Assembly: GCF_023715605.1 (NCBI RefSeq)
Contig: NZ_JAMBOL010000006.1
Coordinates: 62,001-126,000, forward strand
Direction of reading: 5' to 3'
From: Halalkalibacter oceani
Lineage (GTDB): Bacteria; Bacillota; Bacilli; Bacillales; Bacillaceae_D
DNA: 64,000 nucleotides
Below the pieces are notes generated by a model. It did no database searches, had not been told where the DNA came from, and was given only the letters and a program-made list of their open reading frames with translations. Shown in pieces: positions 36,479 to 48,015 of the stretch. Made by a program: the position numbers and the translations under genes. How positions within the stretch are numbered: position 1 is the first letter of the stretch; each line of letters opens with the position of its first letter.

Positions 36479-37021
36479 ATGAGCGAATGGGTCGCGTTAT
36501 TTATTATGGCTAGTGCGCTCGGGATGGACGCATTTTCGGTGTCGCTTGGACTCGGAATGCTTGGGCTGCGGCTGAGGCAAGTCTTTCAAATCGGTTTTAC
36601 AATTGGGATTTTTCATATGATTATGCCGCTGTTAGGGGTCGCTGCCGGAAAAGTGCTATCCAGTTATTTTAGTATGCTGGCGACCTTTATTGGCGGCGCC
36701 TTGCTGTTTCTGATCGGTTTGCAGATGGTGGCCTCCGCTTTCAAGGCGAATGAAGAATCGACGCTGAAGCCGTATGGAGCGGGAATGTTTCTTTTTGCGC
36801 TGAGCGTCAGCCTAGACAGCTTCTCAGCCGGACTTGGCTTAGGGATGCTGGGAGCGAAAACGTTGCTCACCGTGGCGATGTTCGGAGCGGCAAGCATGCT
36901 TCTCGCCTGGACCGGATTGATGATGGGACGCAGGTTTCAGCATTATATCGGCGCCTATGGCGAGCTGTTGGGCGGCTGCATCTTAATCGGTTTTGGCATT
37001 AAGCTGTTTCTGCCGATATAA
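36479..37021 (+). CDS. mntP: Manganese exporter MntP (YwlD)
   Basis: The 180-residue membrane protein has about six transmembrane segments and the two MntP repeats with conserved Asp: ALGMDAFSVSLGLGM and SVSLDSFSAGLGLGM. It exports Mn2+. ATG 36479 follows GAGGAG; no manganese riboswitch is evident in the 92-base gap upstream. It holds the place of B. subtilis ywlD. Confidence 0.92.
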   Translation: MSEWVALFIMASALGMDAFSVSLGLGMLGLRLRQVFQIGFTIGIFHMIMPLLGVAAGKVLSSYFSMLATFIGGALLFLIGLQMVASAFKANEESTLKPYGAGMFLFALSVSLDSFSAGLGLGMLGAKTLLTVAMFGAASMLLAWTGLMMGRRFQHYIGAYGELLGGCILIGFGIKLFLPI

Positions 37022-37125
37022 GACCGGCTTTATCGATAGCCCGTGTACCGTTTTTAGTGTGAATGTGATAAGATGGAACTAGACAGAAAAATGAAAAAGA
37101 AAAGTGTTTTTTGGGAGTAATATTG

Positions 37126-37599
37126 ATGGATGAACAGGAGTTGATAGCCTTGTCAAAAAAGAAGATTTTATTTGTGTGTACCGGTAACACGTGCCGCAGT
37201 CCAATGGCTGAAGCCTTGCTGCGCAGCCGTGCCGCTGATGTTGAAGTGAAGTCGGCGGGAATTCATGCGCTGCCGAGCATGCCGGCATCTGACGGGACGA
37301 GGGCGATCCTGGAGGAAAAGGCGATAGCGCCCGATCATACCTCTCAGGCCGTGTCTGCTGATTTATTGACTTGGGCTGATCTTGTTCTGACGATGACCAG
37401 GTCTCATAAAGAGGCGATTCAGCTTCTCTTTCCTGAGACAAGTGAACATGTTCACACATTAAAGGAATTTGTCGATGACGAGTCAGAGGAGGTCGATATC
37501 GCTGATCCAATTGGTGGTTCACTTGAGGACTACCGGCAAACAGCAAAGGAAATTGAAAGATGCTTGGACAAGTTAACACACAAACTAGCGAATTTGTGA
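37126..37599 (+). CDS. ywlE: Protein-arginine phosphatase YwlE
   Basis: The 157-residue protein has the low-molecular-weight phosphatase loop CTGNTCRSP and the general acid Asp in DIADPIGG. The Thr in GNTCRS (typically Ile in tyrosine phosphatases) is the residue that makes B. subtilis YwlE specific for phosphoarginine, the mark set by McsB. ATG 37126 is chosen with GGGAG upstream; TTG 37150 behind CAGGAG would give 149 residues, closer to B. subtilis, and is a real alternative. Confidence 0.93.
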   Translation: MDEQELIALSKKKILFVCTGNTCRSPMAEALLRSRAADVEVKSAGIHALPSMPASDGTRAILEEKAIAPDHTSQAVSADLLTWADLVLTMTRSHKEAIQLLFPETSEHVHTLKEFVDDESEEVDIADPIGGSLEDYRQTAKEIERCLDKLTHKLANL

Positions 37600-37615
37600 A
37601 AGGTGGAGACATGAG

Positions 37616-38911
37616 GTGGGGGAAAAAAAGAGCTATCGGGCCAGCATCAGGAAAAAGCTGGTTATTGGAATTAGTGGATTAGCCGTTGTAACATTCGGGT
37701 TTAGTGCTATTTTTATTTTCGTTTTAGCTGATTTATTGGAAGGAAAGTTTGGGATTAGTCGCGAGGCCTTTATCGTCTTTACATTAATAAAAGGTGTTTT
37801 CTGGAGCGGTGTGCTCGGTTATCTGTTCGCGCCATTGATTACAAAGCCGATTAAAGAAATTGAGCAGGCGGCCCGGCTGGCAGCTGCCGGCGATATCCAG
37901 CACGATATAAAAGTGTCGAAGTCCGATGATGAAATCAGGTCGCTCGGACTCGCTTACAACGAAATGCTGAGAAGCCTGCGTCATATGGTTAAGGACATTG
38001 ATGATAACTTTAATGAAACAAACAAGAAAGTAAATGAAATCACAAGCGCCTCTGAAGTTGCCGCTTCAAAAGCGTCACAAATCGGTTTGACGATGGATGA
38101 AATCGCGCAGGGGGCGGAAAATTCGGCGAATGCGATTCAAAATACGGCAGAGTCGATGGAGGATGTAGCGCAAATTGCTGAGAATGTTCAGGCGCGTGCC
38201 AACACATCGAAAGAATCATCCGAGGCAATGGTACATACGCTAACAGAAAGCAGAAAAGTCGTTGATTCTCTCGTCCAGGGCATTAAGCAGCTGGCGCTTG
38301 ATAATGAAAAGTCATTGACTGTCGTCGGCAGGCTTGAAACCCAGGCGAAGGAAGTCGGCGATATTATTTCCCTCGTGGGGGATATCGCCGGACAGACGAA
38401 TCTGCTTGCTTTAAATGCTTCGATCGAAGCAGCGCGTGCCGGCGAACAGGGTAAAGGCTTTGCGGTTGTCGCCGATGAAGTGCGGAAGCTGGCCGATGAA
38501 AGTGCGCAGGCGGTTCAGGGGATTACAGACTTGATTCACAATATCCAGTCAGAAGTAAAAAATGTCGTCGAGCAAATCAGCGAGCAAGTAAAAGTCGCGA
38601 ATGAGCAGTCAGAACATGGAACAAAAACAAACGAAGCGATCACCGAAGTGGAAAAATCGGTTCATGAGGTGGCGGCTGTCATTGCAGAAATTTCGCAAAT
38701 GATTGACCGGCAAATGGAATCGATTAAGAAAACAACACATGAATCTCAGGAAGTCGCGGCGATTGCCGAAGAAACGTCGGCCGGATCAACCGAAATCTCC
38801 TCGATGACAGAGCAGCAGTCAAGCGTGATTCGTGAAATGGCCGGAACGGCACATGAGCTTTCCGAGCAGGCGAAAAAACTGAAAGCGACGATTGAAAAAT
38901 TTTCAATCTAA
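37616..38911 (+). CDS. Methyl-accepting chemotaxis protein without an external sensor domain
   Basis: The 431-residue protein has two transmembrane helices close together (about residues 15-37 and 48-70), a HAMP domain (70-125) and a full cytoplasmic signalling domain with the hairpin tip [25 protein letters not shown]-type core ([15 protein letters not shown] visible). Only about ten residues lie outside the membrane, so no classical ligand-binding domain exists. It may sense a membrane or cytoplasmic state. The start is GTG 37616, with AAAGGTGGAG ahead. It lies between ywlE and rpiB. Confidence 0.93.
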   Translation: MGEKKSYRASIRKKLVIGISGLAVVTFGFSAIFIFVLADLLEGKFGISREAFIVFTLIKGVFWSGVLGYLFAPLITKPIKEIEQAARLAAAGDIQHDIKVSKSDDEIRSLGLAYNEMLRSLRHMVKDIDDNFNETNKKVNEITSASEVAASKASQIGLTMDEIAQGAENSANAIQNTAESMEDVAQIAENVQARANTSKESSEAMVHTLTESRKVVDSLVQGIKQLALDNEKSLTVVGRLETQAKEVGDIISLVGDIAGQTNLLALNASIEAARAGEQGKGFAVVADEVRKLADESAQAVQGITDLIHNIQSEVKNVVEQISEQVKVANEQSEHGTKTNEAITEVEKSVHEVAAVIAEISQMIDRQMESIKKTTHESQEVAAIAEETSAGSTEISSMTEQQSSVIREMAGTAHELSEQAKKLKATIEKFSI

Positions 38912-38970
38912 AGAAATGAAGGCGCGGCGGCTTTTAAGATGAATATTTAGAAGCAGATGGAGTGATTTTA

Positions 38971-39408
38971 ATGAAAGTAGCAATTGGTTCAGACCATGGA
39001 GGAATCCAAATCCGTGAAGAAATAAAGAAATTAATGGATGAGCTTGGCATTGAATATCAGGATTTCGGCTGCGAATGCGATACATCGGTTGACTATCCTG
39101 ATTATGCGATTCCTGTAGCGGAAAAGGTTGCAAGCGGCGAGTTTGATCGCGGGATCTTAATTTGCGGCACCGGGATCGGAATGTCGATCGCCGCCAACAA
39201 GGTGAAAGGCATCCGCTGCGCACTCGTGCATGACTGCTTTAGCGCAAAGGCGACGCGTGAGCATAACGACAGCAATGTGCTGGCGATGGGGGAGCGCGTC
39301 ATCGGTGCCGGGCTGGCGCGGGAAATCGCGACGATCTGGCTACAGACAGACTATGAAGGTGGCCGGCACGAACGCCGTGTTGGCAAGATTACTGAGTACG
39401 AAGCGTAG
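38971..39408 (+). CDS. rpiB: Ribose-5-phosphate isomerase B (YwlF)
   Basis: The 145-residue protein shows the RpiB/LacAB motifs VAIGSDHGG, DYPDYA, GILICGTGIGMSIAANK and REHNDSNVLAMG. It interconverts ribose-5-phosphate and ribulose-5-phosphate. ATG 38971 follows GGAGTGA. Confidence 0.95.
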   Translation: MKVAIGSDHGGIQIREEIKKLMDELGIEYQDFGCECDTSVDYPDYAIPVAEKVASGEFDRGILICGTGIGMSIAANKVKGIRCALVHDCFSAKATREHNDSNVLAMGERVIGAGLAREIATIWLQTDYEGGRHERRVGKITEYEA

Positions 39409-39422
39409 TCAAGGAGGCTCCT

Positions 39423-39986
39423 ATGAACGAGTCAACACAATTGATTGAGCGGCAGGTTCTTGCCGTGCTCGCTGACTTGCAGCGGGCCATGCCTTTAACG
39501 GAGGACGTGCTGCTCGTTATCGGGACAAGCACGAGTGAAGTCATCGGCGAAAAAATAGGTTCAAATGGATCCGAGGAAGTGGCGGCGGCGATTTACCGCG
39601 CTTTATCGCAGCAACGTGAACAAACCGGAGTGCAGCTGGCCTTTCAATGCTGTGAGCACTTGAATCGCGCTCTTGTCGTCGAAAGAGAGACGGCAAGAGC
39701 GCGCGGCTATGAGATCGTCTCCGCCGTGCCGGTCCGGCAGGCTGGTGGGGCGATGGCGGCATATGCTTTCCGGCAGATGAATGATCCCGTACTCGTCGAA
39801 GAAGTTTCCTGTGAAGCAGGAATTGATATTGGCGATACATTGATCGGGATGCATTTAAAAAAGGTCGCGATCCCGGTCAGAGGTGCGGTGAAGATGATTG
39901 GTGCGGCACATGTGACGATGGCTGTGACAAGACCGAAATTAATTGGCGGTGTCCGCGCTGTCTATGAGCGTGATGGATTGCTTTAG
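39423..39986 (+). CDS. ywlG: YwlG, UPF0340 family protein of unknown function
   Basis: The 187-residue protein matches the conserved YwlG (UPF0340/DUF436) family found between rpiB and glyA: VIGTSTSEVIGEKIGSNGSE, FQCCEHLNRALVVE and IGDTLIGMHLKKVA. Its function is unknown. It begins 14 bases after rpiB behind AAGGAGG, so the two are likely co-transcribed. Confidence 0.9.
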   Translation: MNESTQLIERQVLAVLADLQRAMPLTEDVLLVIGTSTSEVIGEKIGSNGSEEVAAAIYRALSQQREQTGVQLAFQCCEHLNRALVVERETARARGYEIVSAVPVRQAGGAMAAYAFRQMNDPVLVEEVSCEAGIDIGDTLIGMHLKKVAIPVRGAVKMIGAAHVTMAVTRPKLIGGVRAVYERDGLL

Positions 39987-40131
39987 ACGTGTCCATTCGT
40001 CTTTGGTGAACAAAAAAAGAAATTTAGATGATTTCGTACGGAAATACGCGCGAAAATGTGATAAGATAAAAGCGGAAGAATAGTTTTTTGTCGGAATGAC
40101 GAAAGTTATGGATTGGGAAGGGGAATGGAGA

Positions 40132-41373
40132 ATGTCATTACAAAAGCAAGACCCGAACGTATTTGCAGCAATTCAGCAGGAGCTGGGGCGTCAACGTGAC
40201 AAAATTGAATTGATCGCTTCGGAGAACTTTGTTAGTCCTGCCGTCATGGAAGCACAAGGCTCTGTCTTAACAAACAAATATGCAGAAGGCTATCCGGGAC
40301 GCCGTTATTACGGTGGCTGTGAATATGTGGATATTGTCGAGGATTTAGCAAGAGACCGCGCTAAAGAGATCTTTGGTGCTGAATATGTCAATGTGCAGCC
40401 TCACTCCGGGGCGCAGGCGAATATGGCGGTCTATTTTACGATCCTTGAGCCTGGTGATACGGTCCTTGGAATGAATTTGTCGCATGGCGGACATTTAACT
40501 CACGGAAGTCCGGTTAACTTCAGTGGCGTGCTTTACAATTTCGTTGAATATGGCGTCGATAAAGACACGCAGCGCCTTGACTATGACGCGCTGCAAAAGC
40601 TTGCAGAGGAGCATAAGCCGAAGCTGATCGTCGCCGGGGCGAGCGCATACCCGCGTGAAATCGATTTTGCGAAATTCCGTGAAATTGCTGACAGTGTAGG
40701 CGCTTATCTGATGGTTGATATGGCTCACATCGCCGGTCTTGTAGCGGTAGGACTGCACCCTAACCCAGTGCCGCATGCTCATTTTGTGACGACAACGACT
40801 CATAAGACACTTCGTGGACCGCGCGGCGGGATGATTCTTTGTAAAGAAGAGTTCGGCAAGAAAATTGACAAGTCGATTTTCCCTGGCATTCAAGGTGGTC
40901 CTTTAATGCACGTGATTGCCGCCAAAGCGGTTGCTTTTGGAGAAGCGCTGTCACCTGAATTTAAAACATACGCTGAATCGATTAAAACGAACGCCAAGCG
41001 TCTCGGGGAGAAGCTTGTCAGTGAAGGAATTAATCTCGTATCAGGCGGTACGGATAACCATTTGCTTTTGCTTGATTTGCGTTCCCTTAATCTGACAGGG
41101 AAAGTAGCTGAAAAGGCCCTTGATGAAGTTGGGATTACAACGAATAAAAATACGATTCCGTTCGATCCTGAAAGTCCGTTTGTGACGAGCGGCATCCGGA
41201 TCGGAACAGCTGCTGCGACATCGCGCGGCTTTGATGGAGAAGCAATGGATGAGATCGGCGCAATCATTGCTTTGACGCTTAAAAATATTGAAAATGAAGA
41301 GAAGCTGGAAGAAGCGCGTTCACGCGTAGCGGCGTTAACGGCCAAATTCCCGATGTATGAGCATTTAGGATAA
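40132..41373 (+). CDS. glyA: Serine hydroxymethyltransferase GlyA
   Basis: The 413-residue protein has [14 protein letters not shown], the PLP-binding Lys in [14 protein letters not shown], and [15 protein letters not shown]. It converts serine and tetrahydrofolate to glycine and methylene-tetrahydrofolate. ATG 40132 follows AATGGAG; an earlier in-frame ATG at 40096 lacks family similarity. Upstream, TGATAAGAT (near 40063) is an extended -10-like box also seen before ywlE. Confidence 0.97.
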   Translation: MSLQKQDPNVFAAIQQELGRQRDKIELIASENFVSPAVMEAQGSVLTNKYAEGYPGRRYYGGCEYVDIVEDLARDRAKEIFGAEYVNVQPHSGAQANMAVYFTILEPGDTVLGMNLSHGGHLTHGSPVNFSGVLYNFVEYGVDKDTQRLDYDALQKLAEEHKPKLIVAGASAYPREIDFAKFREIADSVGAYLMVDMAHIAGLVAVGLHPNPVPHAHFVTTTTHKTLRGPRGGMILCKEEFGKKIDKSIFPGIQGGPLMHVIAAKAVAFGEALSPEFKTYAESIKTNAKRLGEKLVSEGINLVSGGTDNHLLLLDLRSLNLTGKVAEKALDEVGITTNKNTIPFDPESPFVTSGIRIGTAAATSRGFDGEAMDEIGAIIALTLKNIENEEKLEEARSRVAALTAKFPMYEHLG

Positions 41374-41382
41374 GAAAACTTG

Positions 41383-41427
41383 ATCAGCCTGTGTTGTTCC
41401 TCATGAGCAATGCAGGCTGATTTTTTG
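41383..41427 (+). terminator. glyA terminator
   Basis: ATCAGCCTG (41383-41391) pairs with CAGGCTGAT (41413-41421), followed by six T. Confidence 0.9.
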
Positions 41428-41494
41428 CAGGATAAGAAGCAATAGGGGAGGAATCAGTGGCTGCAAGCTGATTCAAGAATCTTGTCAATTCGGC

Positions 41495-41523
41495 TTGCTA
41501 AGTAGTAGTCATTCAAGTAGAAT
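41495..41523 (+). promoter_or_regulatory. Promoter of upp
   Basis: TTGCTA (41495-41500), spacer 17 and TAGAAT (41518-41523) form a good sigma-A promoter 46 bases before the upp start. Confidence 0.75.
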
Positions 41524-41568
41524 TTTCAAAGAGTCATGTTAAAAGAACGGAAAAAGGAGCCGAAGAAG

Positions 41569-42198
41569 ATGAGCAAAGTTTTTGTATTTGACCACCCTTT
41601 AATTCAACATAAATTGACGTACATACGTGATAAATCAACCGGTACAAAGGAATTCCGCGAGCTGGTGGATGAAGTCGCGGGGCTGATGGCCTTTGAGATC
41701 ACACGCGATTTACCATTAAAGGACGTCACTGTGGAAACACCTGTCGGACAAGCTGCTTCTAAAAAAATCGCCGGGAAGAAATTAGGCCTTGTGCCGATCC
41801 TCCGGGCAGGTCTTGGAATGACCGACGGGATATTGCGGATGATTCCCGCTGCGCGGGTCGGGCATGTCGGACTGTATCGGGATCCGGCGACATTAAAGCC
41901 GATTGAATATTATGTGAAGCTGCCCGCTGATGTTGAGGAGAGAGAATTTATCGTGATTGATCCGATGCTTGCGACAGGCGGTTCAGCGATTGAAGCGATC
42001 AACAGCTTGAAGAAACGCGGGGCAAAAACGATGAAGCTGATGTGCCTCGTCGCCGCTCCGGAGGGAGTGGAAGCGGTGCAGAAGGCACATCCGGATGTCG
42101 ATATTTTCCTCGCGGCACTGGATGAGAAATTAAATGAGAAGGGCTACATCGTACCAGGCTTGGGAGACGCGGGAGATCGTTTGTTTGGAACGAAATAG
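41569..42198 (+). CDS. upp: Uracil phosphoribosyltransferase Upp
   Basis: The 209-residue protein has the PRPP-binding motif [12 protein letters not shown] and the C-terminal uracil-binding [12 protein letters not shown]. It turns uracil and PRPP into UMP (salvage). ATG 41569 follows AAAAAGGAG; the earlier in-frame start would add a basic extension unlike the family. mnaA follows after 24 bases. Confidence 0.97.
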   Translation: MSKVFVFDHPLIQHKLTYIRDKSTGTKEFRELVDEVAGLMAFEITRDLPLKDVTVETPVGQAASKKIAGKKLGLVPILRAGLGMTDGILRMIPAARVGHVGLYRDPATLKPIEYYVKLPADVEEREFIVIDPMLATGGSAIEAINSLKKRGAKTMKLMCLVAAPEGVEAVQKAHPDVDIFLAALDEKLNEKGYIVPGLGDAGDRLFGTK

Positions 42199-42222
42199 GA
42201 CACCAACTGGAGGAGCACAATC

Positions 42223-43368
42223 ATGACAAAGAAAGTGAAAGTATTAACGGTATTTGGGACGAGGCCAGAGGCGATCAAAATGTCACCGCTCGTGTTGGAA
42301 TTAAAAAAACACGAAGCTGAGATTGAGTCGTATGTGACGGTAACTGGCCAGCATCGTGAAATGCTTGATCAAGTACTCGATATTTTTCAAGTCGTGCCTG
42401 ATTATGATTTGAATATTATGAAAGCGCGGCAGACGTTAGCCGATGTTACGACGAATGCTTTGCTCGGACTCGACGGGACGATGAAGGAGCTTCAGCCGGA
42501 TATCGTACTCGTACACGGTGACACGACGACAACATTCGTTGCCAGCCTTGCTGCTTTTTACAATCAGATCGCCATCGGCCATGTCGAAGCGGGGCTGCGG
42601 ACATTTAATAAGTACTCCCCTTTCCCGGAGGAAGCGAACCGGCAGTTGACCGGCGTCCTGACTGATCTGCATTTTGCGCCAACGAAGCAGGCCGCCAAGC
42701 ATCTGCTTGATGAAAACAAAGCGGAGGACGCGATTTTTATTACAGGAAATACGGCCATCGACGCCTTGAAGACAACGGTCAGTGAAGCGTACGAGCATGA
42801 GATTCTCGAAAAAGTTGGCAGCAGCCGCCTCGTTCTTCTCACGGCTCACCGCCGCGAAAACCTCGGCCAGCCGATGAAGAATATTTTCAAAGCGGTTCAC
42901 CGTCTCGTTGAAGCACATCCCGATATTCAGGTTGTGTATCCGGTTCATTTGAATCCGGCTGTCCGCGAAATAGCCGGAGAGATACTCGGCGACCATGAAA
43001 GAATTCATTTGATTGAACCGCTTGGTGTCGTCGATTTCCATAACTTTGCCGCAAAGGCGGAAATTATTCTGACCGATTCCGGGGGAGTCCAGGAGGAAGC
43101 GCCGTCGCTTGGGACGCCTGTTCTTGTGCTGCGCGATACGACCGAGCGGCCGGAAGGCATTGAAGCCGGAACGCTGAAGCTTGCCGGCACCGACGAGGAC
43201 GATGTCTTTCATATGGCGCACGAGCTGCTTACAAACAGCGAAGCGTACCAGCAAATGGCGAAAGCCTCGAATCCATACGGAGACGGCCAGGCCTCGGCCC
43301 GAATCGTCGACGCGATTCTTTACCATTTCGGCCACCGCCCAAACCGCCCAACCCCATTTAACCCCTGA
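42223..43368 (+). CDS. mnaA: UDP-N-acetylglucosamine 2-epimerase (non-hydrolysing)
   Basis: The 381-residue protein has VFGTRPEAIKM, VHGDTTTTFV, GHVEAGLRTF, TAHRREN and SGGVQEEAP, all classic for WecB/MnaA. It converts UDP-GlcNAc to UDP-ManNAc for teichoic acid linkage units or other surface glycans. Position after upp is seen in other Bacillaceae. Its stop lies within the 5' arm of the following hairpin. Confidence 0.96.
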   Translation: MTKKVKVLTVFGTRPEAIKMSPLVLELKKHEAEIESYVTVTGQHREMLDQVLDIFQVVPDYDLNIMKARQTLADVTTNALLGLDGTMKELQPDIVLVHGDTTTTFVASLAAFYNQIAIGHVEAGLRTFNKYSPFPEEANRQLTGVLTDLHFAPTKQAAKHLLDENKAEDAIFITGNTAIDALKTTVSEAYEHEILEKVGSSRLVLLTAHRRENLGQPMKNIFKAVHRLVEAHPDIQVVYPVHLNPAVREIAGEILGDHERIHLIEPLGVVDFHNFAAKAEIILTDSGGVQEEAPSLGTPVLVLRDTTERPEGIEAGTLKLAGTDEDDVFHMAHELLTNSEAYQQMAKASNPYGDGQASARIVDAILYHFGHRPNRPTPFNP

Positions 43369-43397
43369 AAAAGGCGCATTACCCTTTTTCAGGGGTA
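43361..43397 (+). terminator. Hairpin at the end of mnaA
   Basis: ACCCCTGAAAAAGG (43361-43374) pairs perfectly with CCTTTTTCAGGGGT (43383-43396). No T run follows, so termination strength is uncertain. Confidence 0.55.
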
Positions 43398-43560
43398 TTG
43401 CTATGAGCGGAACCTCTGCCCAAAAAACAGTCCGAAAGGGTTTGTCGGACAGTGAGCAGAGAGAGGAGCCATAGCAGTTTAAGTCAGAGGGGAAAAGCGA
43501 CTGGGCGGTTTTTCCTAAAAGATAAGGAAGTATAAAAATTTTCGGGATGATTCGAGGCGG

Positions 43561-43680
43561 GGCGTCGGCTTCGCGCGTTACGCGGATGGCTGAAAGAACC
43601 CCGCTTTCAGCTACCCTTAAACGATTGTAACGGCTCCGCACGCCGCTTCTAAGAAAAGCCGCAACGCTTTTTTCTTATAC
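43561..43680. repeat. Intergenic structured repeat, copy B
   Basis: Outer segment GGCGTCGGCTTCGCGCGTTAC begins at 43561 and faces GTAACGGCTCCGCACGCC (43627-43644); GGCGT/ACGCC and GTTAC/GTAAC can pair. Between them an 8-bp hairpin GCTGAAAG/CTTTCAGC (43589-43611) stands alone. The tail GCTTCTAAGAAAAGCCGC is shared with the 4.8-kb copy. The 371-base gap mnaA-protease holds only this element, the mnaA hairpin and unremarkable sequence. Confidence 0.65.
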
Positions 43681-43739
43681 ATGGATTTCAATGTCTTGCT
43701 CATACTACATAACATATGCAGGAAAGAAAGGGGATTCGT

Positions 43740-46013
43740 ATGAGTAAGGTATTGAGCTGGCTTTGGGCTGGTGTTGTCATTTGTGTACTTGGCTTAAATG
43801 GAGCACAAGCTGCTGGCTACCCAGGCTTTCCAGCGGCAGAGAAAGTAATCGTTATTGTAACAGCCGCGGAGGATGTTGATCATGCAGCTGCTGAAGTGAT
43901 GGCCCAATGTTCAACCTGTGAAATAAGAAAGACTTTTTCTGAAGTGTTGAACGGGTTCTCGGTCGAGGTTCTTGAAAGTGAAGTCGAGCTGCTGCGGCAA
44001 ATCAACGAAATTGAACGCGTTGATCCGGTCGTTCAATACGAGGCGGAGCTGGATGGCAGCGTGCCGTTTATCGGCGGTGATCAGGTGCGGGGGTCGCTCG
44101 ATCGCAATGGGGATCGTTTGACCGGAAAAGGGATCAAGGTTGCTGTCATTGATACAGGAATTGACTACCGTCATCCTGATTTAAAGCGAAATTATAAAGG
44201 CGGCTACGATGTCGTCGATTATGATAATGACCCGATGGAGACGATTTCCTCTCAGGGAGCTCCGACGCTGCACGGCACGCATGTCGCCGGCATTATCGCG
44301 GCCAATGGGCAGGTGAAGGGTGTAGCGCCCGAAGCCGAAATTTATGCTTACCGCGCGCTTGGTCCGGGAGGCCAGGGGACAACGGAGCAAGTAATTGAAG
44401 CGATTGAAAAAGCGGTCGCTGATGGTGTTGATGTCATTAATCTTTCCCTGGGAAATACCGTGAATGGACCGGACTGGCCGACAAGCGTGGCGCTTGATAA
44501 GGCGGTCGAGGCCGGGATCGTCGCGGTAACCTCGAATGGCAACAGTGGACCGAATATGTGGACGGTCGGTTCGCCCGGCACTTCAACGAAAGCGATCTCC
44601 GTCGGCGCTTCGGCTCCACCGATTCAAACCCCTTATGTGACGGTGGCGGGGCAGGAGCGGGAAGTCACGCTTTATCCACTAGGAGGAACGCTTCCGTGGG
44701 AATTAAAGCGGGATGCCCCGATGGTTGATGTCGGATATGGATTAGAAGAAGATTGGAAAAATAGCGACGTTCAAGGGAAGATTGCCTTAATCAAACGAGG
44801 GATGATCCCTTTCGCGGAAAAAGCGCAGGCCGCTTTGGCGGCGGGTGCAAAAGCGGCGATTATTTACAATAATCTTCCGGGCGACTTTGTCGGCGTCACA
44901 CAGGTTGGCGTCAAGCTGCCGGTTGTCAGCATTTCAAAGGAAGATGGAGAATGGTTGAAAGAGCAGGTGGAGAAAGAAGGAGACTCTCTACACATCCGGA
45001 CGATTTACCGCCATGAGGAGGATTTTATCGCGCCGTTCAGTTCAAGGGGGCCGGTCACCCAGACATGGGAGGTGAAGCCGGACCTGGTCGCGCCGGGAGT
45101 GGCGATTGACAGCACTGTCCCGAACGGCTACCTCGGGTTGAACGGGACGAGCATGTCGGCTCCGCATGTGGCTGGAGCGGCAGCTCTCGTGAAGCAGGCC
45201 CACCCTGACTGGACGCCGGAGCAAATCAAGGCGGCATTAATGAACAGTGCAAAAAAACTCGTCACAAAGGAGGGAGAGCCTTATTTGCCGTATGAACAGG
45301 GAGCCGGACGTCTTCAGGTCGACAAGGCGGTTGAAACGACGACGCTTGCTTACCCCGGCGCGTTAACGTTCGGAAAATGGTCGAAAGATGATCCGCGTGA
45401 AAAGCGCCAGGTCAGTTTTACCGTTGAAAACGTCGGCAGACGGACAAACACCTATCACATTAATCCGCCATTTGAAGCGCCTGACGGGTTGCAGTGGGAG
45501 GTCCCTTATGCGGTAACGCTTGCCCCCGGAGAAAAGGAAGAGGTGACGATTCAGCTTGATCTTTTTCCAGCTGTACTTGAAGAGGGCATTCATCACGGGG
45601 ACATTGTTGTGGAAGGCGGCGAAGAGGACATTGTTGTGCCGTATGTCTTTTTTATTGAGGAGCCTGATTATCCGCGCGTCATGGCCTTCAGCTTTGCGCC
45701 GGGAGATGCGCCGGGAGAATACCGCTACGAGCTGTATTTGCCGGGAGGAGCCGAAGAGGTCGGCATCGCCCTTTATGATCCGGATACGTTCGAGTTTATC
45801 CGTTTCCTTGACGTCAAGCACAATGTCGGACGTGGCATGACGGGAGGGGAATGGAAGGAGCTTGATCTGGAAGACGGAACCTATAAAGCGCTCGTCTACG
45901 CCAAGCAGGATGGTAAGGAAGACACGATTGAAGCTCTGATTACGGTGGGGGAATATCCTCCCCCTGAAAAACAGGGTACAGAGGCCCAATTTAGACCTGC
46001 TTTACCAAACTAA
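43740..46013 (+). CDS. Secreted subtilisin-family (S8) protease, Vpr-like
   Basis: The 757-residue protein has a signal peptide (residues 1-25), an inhibitor-type propeptide (about 35-105), and a subtilase domain with the triad Asp138 (VIDTGID), His178 (HGTHVAG) and Ser471 (NGTSMSAPH). A PA domain is inserted between His and Ser (about residues 310-410), and an acidic beta-rich C-terminal region follows. This is the plan of Vpr-type minor extracellular proteases, which degrade protein outside the cell. ATG 43740 follows AAAGGGGA. It is not part of the usual upp-atp order, so it is an accessory gene here. Confidence 0.92.
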   Translation: MSKVLSWLWAGVVICVLGLNGAQAAGYPGFPAAEKVIVIVTAAEDVDHAAAEVMAQCSTCEIRKTFSEVLNGFSVEVLESEVELLRQINEIERVDPVVQYEAELDGSVPFIGGDQVRGSLDRNGDRLTGKGIKVAVIDTGIDYRHPDLKRNYKGGYDVVDYDNDPMETISSQGAPTLHGTHVAGIIAANGQVKGVAPEAEIYAYRALGPGGQGTTEQVIEAIEKAVADGVDVINLSLGNTVNGPDWPTSVALDKAVEAGIVAVTSNGNSGPNMWTVGSPGTSTKAISVGASAPPIQTPYVTVAGQEREVTLYPLGGTLPWELKRDAPMVDVGYGLEEDWKNSDVQGKIALIKRGMIPFAEKAQAALAAGAKAAIIYNNLPGDFVGVTQVGVKLPVVSISKEDGEWLKEQVEKEGDSLHIRTIYRHEEDFIAPFSSRGPVTQTWEVKPDLVAPGVAIDSTVPNGYLGLNGTSMSAPHVAGAAALVKQAHPDWTPEQIKAALMNSAKKLVTKEGEPYLPYEQGAGRLQVDKAVETTTLAYPGALTFGKWSKDDPREKRQVSFTVENVGRRTNTYHINPPFEAPDGLQWEVPYAVTLAPGEKEEVTIQLDLFPAVLEEGIHHGDIVVEGGEEDIVVPYVFFIEEPDYPRVMAFSFAPGDAPGEYRYELYLPGGAEEVGIALYDPDTFEFIRFLDVKHNVGRGMTGGEWKELDLEDGTYKALVYAKQDGKEDTIEALITVGEYPPPEKQGTEAQFRPALPN

Positions 46014-46030
46014 TGTAATAAAGCAGGTCT
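45987..46030 (+). terminator. Protease terminator overlapping its 3' end
   Basis: AGACCTGCTTTA and TAAAGCAGGTCT form a perfect 12-bp stem; the 5' arm is inside the last codons and the 3' arm lies after the stop. The T-rich tail is poor. Confidence 0.6.
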
Positions 46031-46108
46031 TGTGGCTGTTGTTTTTGACAGATGTGTGAACGCAAAAAAGAAGTGGGATAATCTCTATTGATTTAATAGT
46101 AAAACACA

Positions 46109-46137
46109 TTGACATGAGGTTATCCCTATTGTAAGAT
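46109..46137 (+). promoter_or_regulatory. Promoter of the atp operon
   Basis: TTGACA (46109-46114), spacer 17 and TAAGAT (46132-46137) precede atpZ by 85 bases. Confidence 0.85.
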
Positions 46138-46222
46138 TACAAAGGATAAAATGGTAAGGGTTACAGTACATAGGGTAGGTTCGTTCTTTAAAAGAGCTTA
46201 AAGGTTTTGAGGGGGCAAGCTG

Positions 46223-46449
46223 ATGCCTGATCATAAACGCAGCCCATGGAGAGCTATGGTGCTTGTTTCTATAATATCCTCTTATATTGTAGGCGGCGTA
46301 ATAGGTGGAGTTTTTTTGGGCATATGGCTGGATTCCAAATTTAGTACACAACCTTTATTCCTGATTAGTTTCCTTCTATTAGGGCTTGCAACTGGACTTT
46401 ATGGAACTTATCGCACAATCCAGCCTTTTTTAGGAGACGATGCTAAGAA

Positions 46450-46453
<4 letters not shown>
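46223..46453 (+). CDS. atpZ: AtpZ, small membrane protein of the atp operon
   Basis: The 76-residue protein has two transmembrane segments (about residues 12-36 and 45-63) joined by a short loop with LDSKF. In alkaliphilic Bacillus pseudofirmus OF4 a similar gene, atpZ, lies directly ahead of atpI and has been tied to Mg2+ handling and assembly of the ATP synthase. It overlaps atpI by four bases (ATGA) behind the operon promoter. Its ribosome site is GAGGGGG. Confidence 0.85.
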
Positions 46454-47558
<1,105 letters not shown>

Positions 47559-47627
47559 GTGAACACCGTCCTTTTTTCGGACATTGTATAAATTTACTAT
47601 TTCATAAATTACTAAGGAGGAAGTTAG

Positions 47628-47849
<222 letters not shown>

Positions 47850-47880
47850 TAATGAGGATCGTACAAGCTCTCATAAGCAA

Positions 47881-47914
47881 AATGGCGATAGCGTTCAAGC
47901 GAACCTTCGCCATT
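47881..47914 (+). other. Hairpin between atpE and atpF
   Basis: AATGGCGA (47881-47888) pairs with TCGCCATT (47907-47914), and GTTC with GAAC inside. No T run follows. It may stabilise the atpE end of the message or reduce read-through, matching the high c-subunit demand. Confidence 0.5.
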
Positions 47915-48015
47915 CCTTATGTGGCTTGTTGTCAATGTCAAACGTAACTTATCACAGGAAGTATTCATAGAGATTATCCTTTTTAATCTTCATAACGAAG
48001 AAAGGAGTGAATGAA

